Part shown: in pieces, positions 40,162-41,855 of the stretch | Position numbering within the stretch: position 1 is the first letter of the stretch | Layout: the number at the start of each line of letters is the position of its first letter | DNA from: Achromobacter sp. ASV32 | GTDB taxonomy: Bacteria > Pseudomonadota > Gammaproteobacteria > Burkholderiales > Burkholderiaceae_B | Assembly: GCF_016428805.1 (NCBI RefSeq) | Contig: NZ_JAELTJ010000044.1 | Coordinates: forward strand, 1 to 41,855 | Length of the DNA: 41,855 nucleotides | Direction of reading: 5' to 3' | Notes under the pieces: model-generated | What the model saw: the letters and a program-made list of their open reading frames with translations, nothing else | The model's database searches: none | What the model was told of the DNA's origin: nothing | Translations under genes and position numbers: made by a program

Positions 40162-41855
40162 TTGATCATTTATCAGGCCAGCAAGACAGAATTTCTCCAG
40201 CATGCGCTTCGTGATGACATCGAGGACATCATGCTGCGCCATGTCCGCCATGCCGGTGTCGCCGGTGGCGGAGAAAGCGAAGTGCGTTCGTGGCGAAGCT
40301 CGTTGTTCGAAATGGCCAAAGTGCTTCAGGATGCTGAAATTCCAGACGACGCCGGTATCGCCATCGAGTACCAGCTCCCCCGTAGTTCACAGCGTATCGA
40401 TTTCATGGTCACGGGAGAAGACGACACAGGATGCCCAAAGGTCGTTATCGTCGAATTGAAGCAGTGGTCGACTTCCAGATACAACAGCAAGGATGGGGTT
40501 GTCTGGGCACGACGGGGTGGGCGTAGCGCCGAGGTAGAAGGCCCTCACCCCTCGTATCAAGCCTGGTCGTACGCAGCGCGGCTTGAAGATCTCAACGCGG
40601 CCGTTCATGAACAAGGCATCCGCCTGCACCCATGCGCTTATTTGCACAATCATCCTCGCGATGGTCAGATCGACCATCCGCACTACGAGCCGCACATGGA
40701 GCGGGCTCCCCTCTTTCTAAAAAGTGACAAGGATAAGCTCAGCCGATTCATCAGCAAGCATGTGCGACGCGGCGATCGCTTGAAGTCGCTTTATGCCATC
40801 GAACGTGGTCGCATCCAGCCATCGAAGAGCCTGATGGACTATGTGACGGGCCTGATGCAGGGCAAGAGCGAGTTCGTGCTTATTGATCAGCAAAAGGTTG
40901 TTTACGAGTCCATTCTGCAGATAGAAGCCCGCTCGCGCGCGCAGAAGCAGGTCATCATCGTCCGAGGAGGCCCTGGCACCGGCAAGTCGGTTCTTGCCAT
41001 AAATCTTTTAGCCGCACTTATAGGCCAGCAGCGCAACGCACGATATGTGACGAAGAATCGCGCCCCCCGAGAGGTGTTTCAAGCCAAGTTGACGGGTACA
41101 TTTACCAAGACTCGACTTGGCAACCTGTTCAGCGGCTCAGGATCTTTCACTGACGACACGCCCGATAGCCATGACGTTCTGTTGGTGGATGAAGCGCACC
41201 GACTTAACGAGAAGAGTGGCCTCTATCGCAACATGGGCGAGAATCAGGTTTTGGAGATCATCCGGTCAGCGCGCTGCACTGTCTTCTTTACGGACGACGA
41301 TCAACGGGTCACGATCTTTGATATTGGTCACACCGAAGAACTGAAAAATCAGGCCAAAGCGCAGGGCGCCGAAATTACGGAACTGGAGTTGACGTCGCAA
41401 TTTCGATGCAATGGTTCGGAAGGCTATCTCGCCTGGCTGGACAACACGCTGGAAATTCGACCCACGGCCAATCCAGTGCTAGACCCAACTGACTACGATT
41501 TCCGGGTATTTGATAGCCCGACCGAAATGCATGACCTCATTGCTGCGAAAAACCGGCTGAATAACCGATCTCGCGTTGTTGCCGGCTATTGCTGGCCTTG
41601 GCCAAGCAAGAAGAACCCCGCAGCGTGGGACATCGAACTATCCCAATTCGGTTATCAAAAGCGCTGGAACCTCAGCACAGACGGGAGCCTATGGATCGTC
41701 AAGCCCGGCTCTGTCCAGGAAGTGGGCTGCATCCACACCTGTCAAGGCCTGGAATTGGACTACGTCGGCGTCATCATTGGCGACGACTTGGTCTACCGTG
41801 ATGGTCAGATCAAGACGGATGCTACGCAGCGTGCGTCTTCCGACCAATCTGTACG
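40162..41855 (+). CDS. PD-(D/E)XK nuclease-SF1 helicase fusion (DUF2075 type), partial at 3' end
   Basis: 564 codons to the window edge with no stop. A TTG at 40162 after AGGTG is the best start; the MazG stop is in the same frame just upstream and no ATG precedes the fold. N-terminal residues 60-105 contain Glu69, Asp80 (QRIDFMV) and Glu98-x-Lys100 (VIVELKQW), a PD-(D/E)XK nuclease core. The helicase follows: Walker A GGPGTGKSV (Lys275), Walker B VLLVDEAHR (Asp343, Glu344), FFTDDDQRV, LTSQFRCNG and HTCQGLELDYVGVI, the SF1 motif order. It should move on nucleic acid with ATP and cut it. Coupled to a dNTPase gene in a likely defence island. Confidence 0.88.
   Translation, partial: MIIYQASKTEFLQHALRDDIEDIMLRHVRHAGVAGGGESEVRSWRSSLFEMAKVLQDAEIPDDAGIAIEYQLPRSSQRIDFMVTGEDDTGCPKVVIVELKQWSTSRYNSKDGVVWARRGGRSAEVEGPHPSYQAWSYAARLEDLNAAVHEQGIRLHPCAYLHNHPRDGQIDHPHYEPHMERAPLFLKSDKDKLSRFISKHVRRGDRLKSLYAIERGRIQPSKSLMDYVTGLMQGKSEFVLIDQQKVVYESILQIEARSRAQKQVIIVRGGPGTGKSVLAINLLAALIGQQRNARYVTKNRAPREVFQAKLTGTFTKTRLGNLFSGSGSFTDDTPDSHDVLLVDEAHRLNEKSGLYRNMGENQVLEIIRSARCTVFFTDDDQRVTIFDIGHTEELKNQAKAQGAEITELELTSQFRCNGSEGYLAWLDNTLEIRPTANPVLDPTDYDFRVFDSPTEMHDLIAAKNRLNNRSRVVAGYCWPWPSKKNPAAWDIELSQFGYQKRWNLSTDGSLWIVKPGSVQEVGCIHTCQGLELDYVGVIIGDDLVYRDGQIKTDATQRASSDQSV

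Overview
The window is high-GC DNA (mostly G/C third positions) with the gene repertoire of a free-living betaproteobacterium of the Bordetella/Achromobacter type (Alcaligenaceae, Burkholderiales). The clues are a Bug-type solute receptor, many divergent LysR/MFS pairs, sugar ABC uptake genes, and small catabolic operons each flanked by its own regulator. No rRNA, tRNA or CRISPR was seen. The assignment rests on gene style, not on a marker gene.

Layout. 1-7164: a divergent sugar/polyol locus. FGGY kinase and a GlpD-like FAD dehydrogenase (cut by the left edge) run leftward; ABC receptor, ATPase, permease, aldo-keto reductase and a DhnA/LsrF-type aldolase run rightward, mostly with ATGA stop/start overlaps. 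7316-9421: a cytosolic-looking fusion of a trypsin-like protease with a NucA-type DNA/RNA endonuclease. 9486-11994: DHA2 exporter with a hexanucleotide repeat in its N-terminus, and a divergent LysR. 12072-13955: AraC regulator, a structured spacer ending in a strong orphan terminator, and a GNAT acetyltransferase. 14019-17699: Bug receptor, an ArgH-like lyase and a LysR around a 33-bp palindrome. 17717-21850: MFS/LysR pair, then a MerR/Old Yellow Enzyme pair with a textbook 19-bp-spacer MerR promoter. 21873-23464: two unknown genes and an IS3-type transposase remnant. 23464-25314: TetR and a metallo-beta-lactamase-fold hydrolase with two TetR-type palindromes between them.

25301-31774 is the most unusual part: a LacI regulator, a SnoaL-like protein, a FAH-family hydrolase, a VOC metalloenzyme, a D-2-hydroxyacid dehydrogenase, an enolase paralogue with two altered active-site residues, and an APH-fold small-molecule kinase. 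The last three are joined by ATGA overlaps, and two LacI-type operators (26391 and 26941) tie the set to the local regulator. I read it as an undescribed catabolic pathway that phosphorylates a hydroxy acid and eliminates water from it with a repurposed enolase.

31914-38884 holds an SDR/AraC pair, a MerR-HTH fused to an ABC-class ATPase followed by a VOC protein, a McrA-head/DUF3883 restriction-like protein, and an SDR-GlcG operon with its LysR. From about 38885 to the right edge the base composition is visibly less GC-rich and the genes are accessory: a Phd/ParE-type toxin-antitoxin pair, a MazG-like dNTP pyrophosphohydrolase, and a PD-(D/E)XK nuclease-SF1 helicase (DUF2075 type) cut by the window end. 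With the DUF3883 protein this looks like the edge of a defence island.
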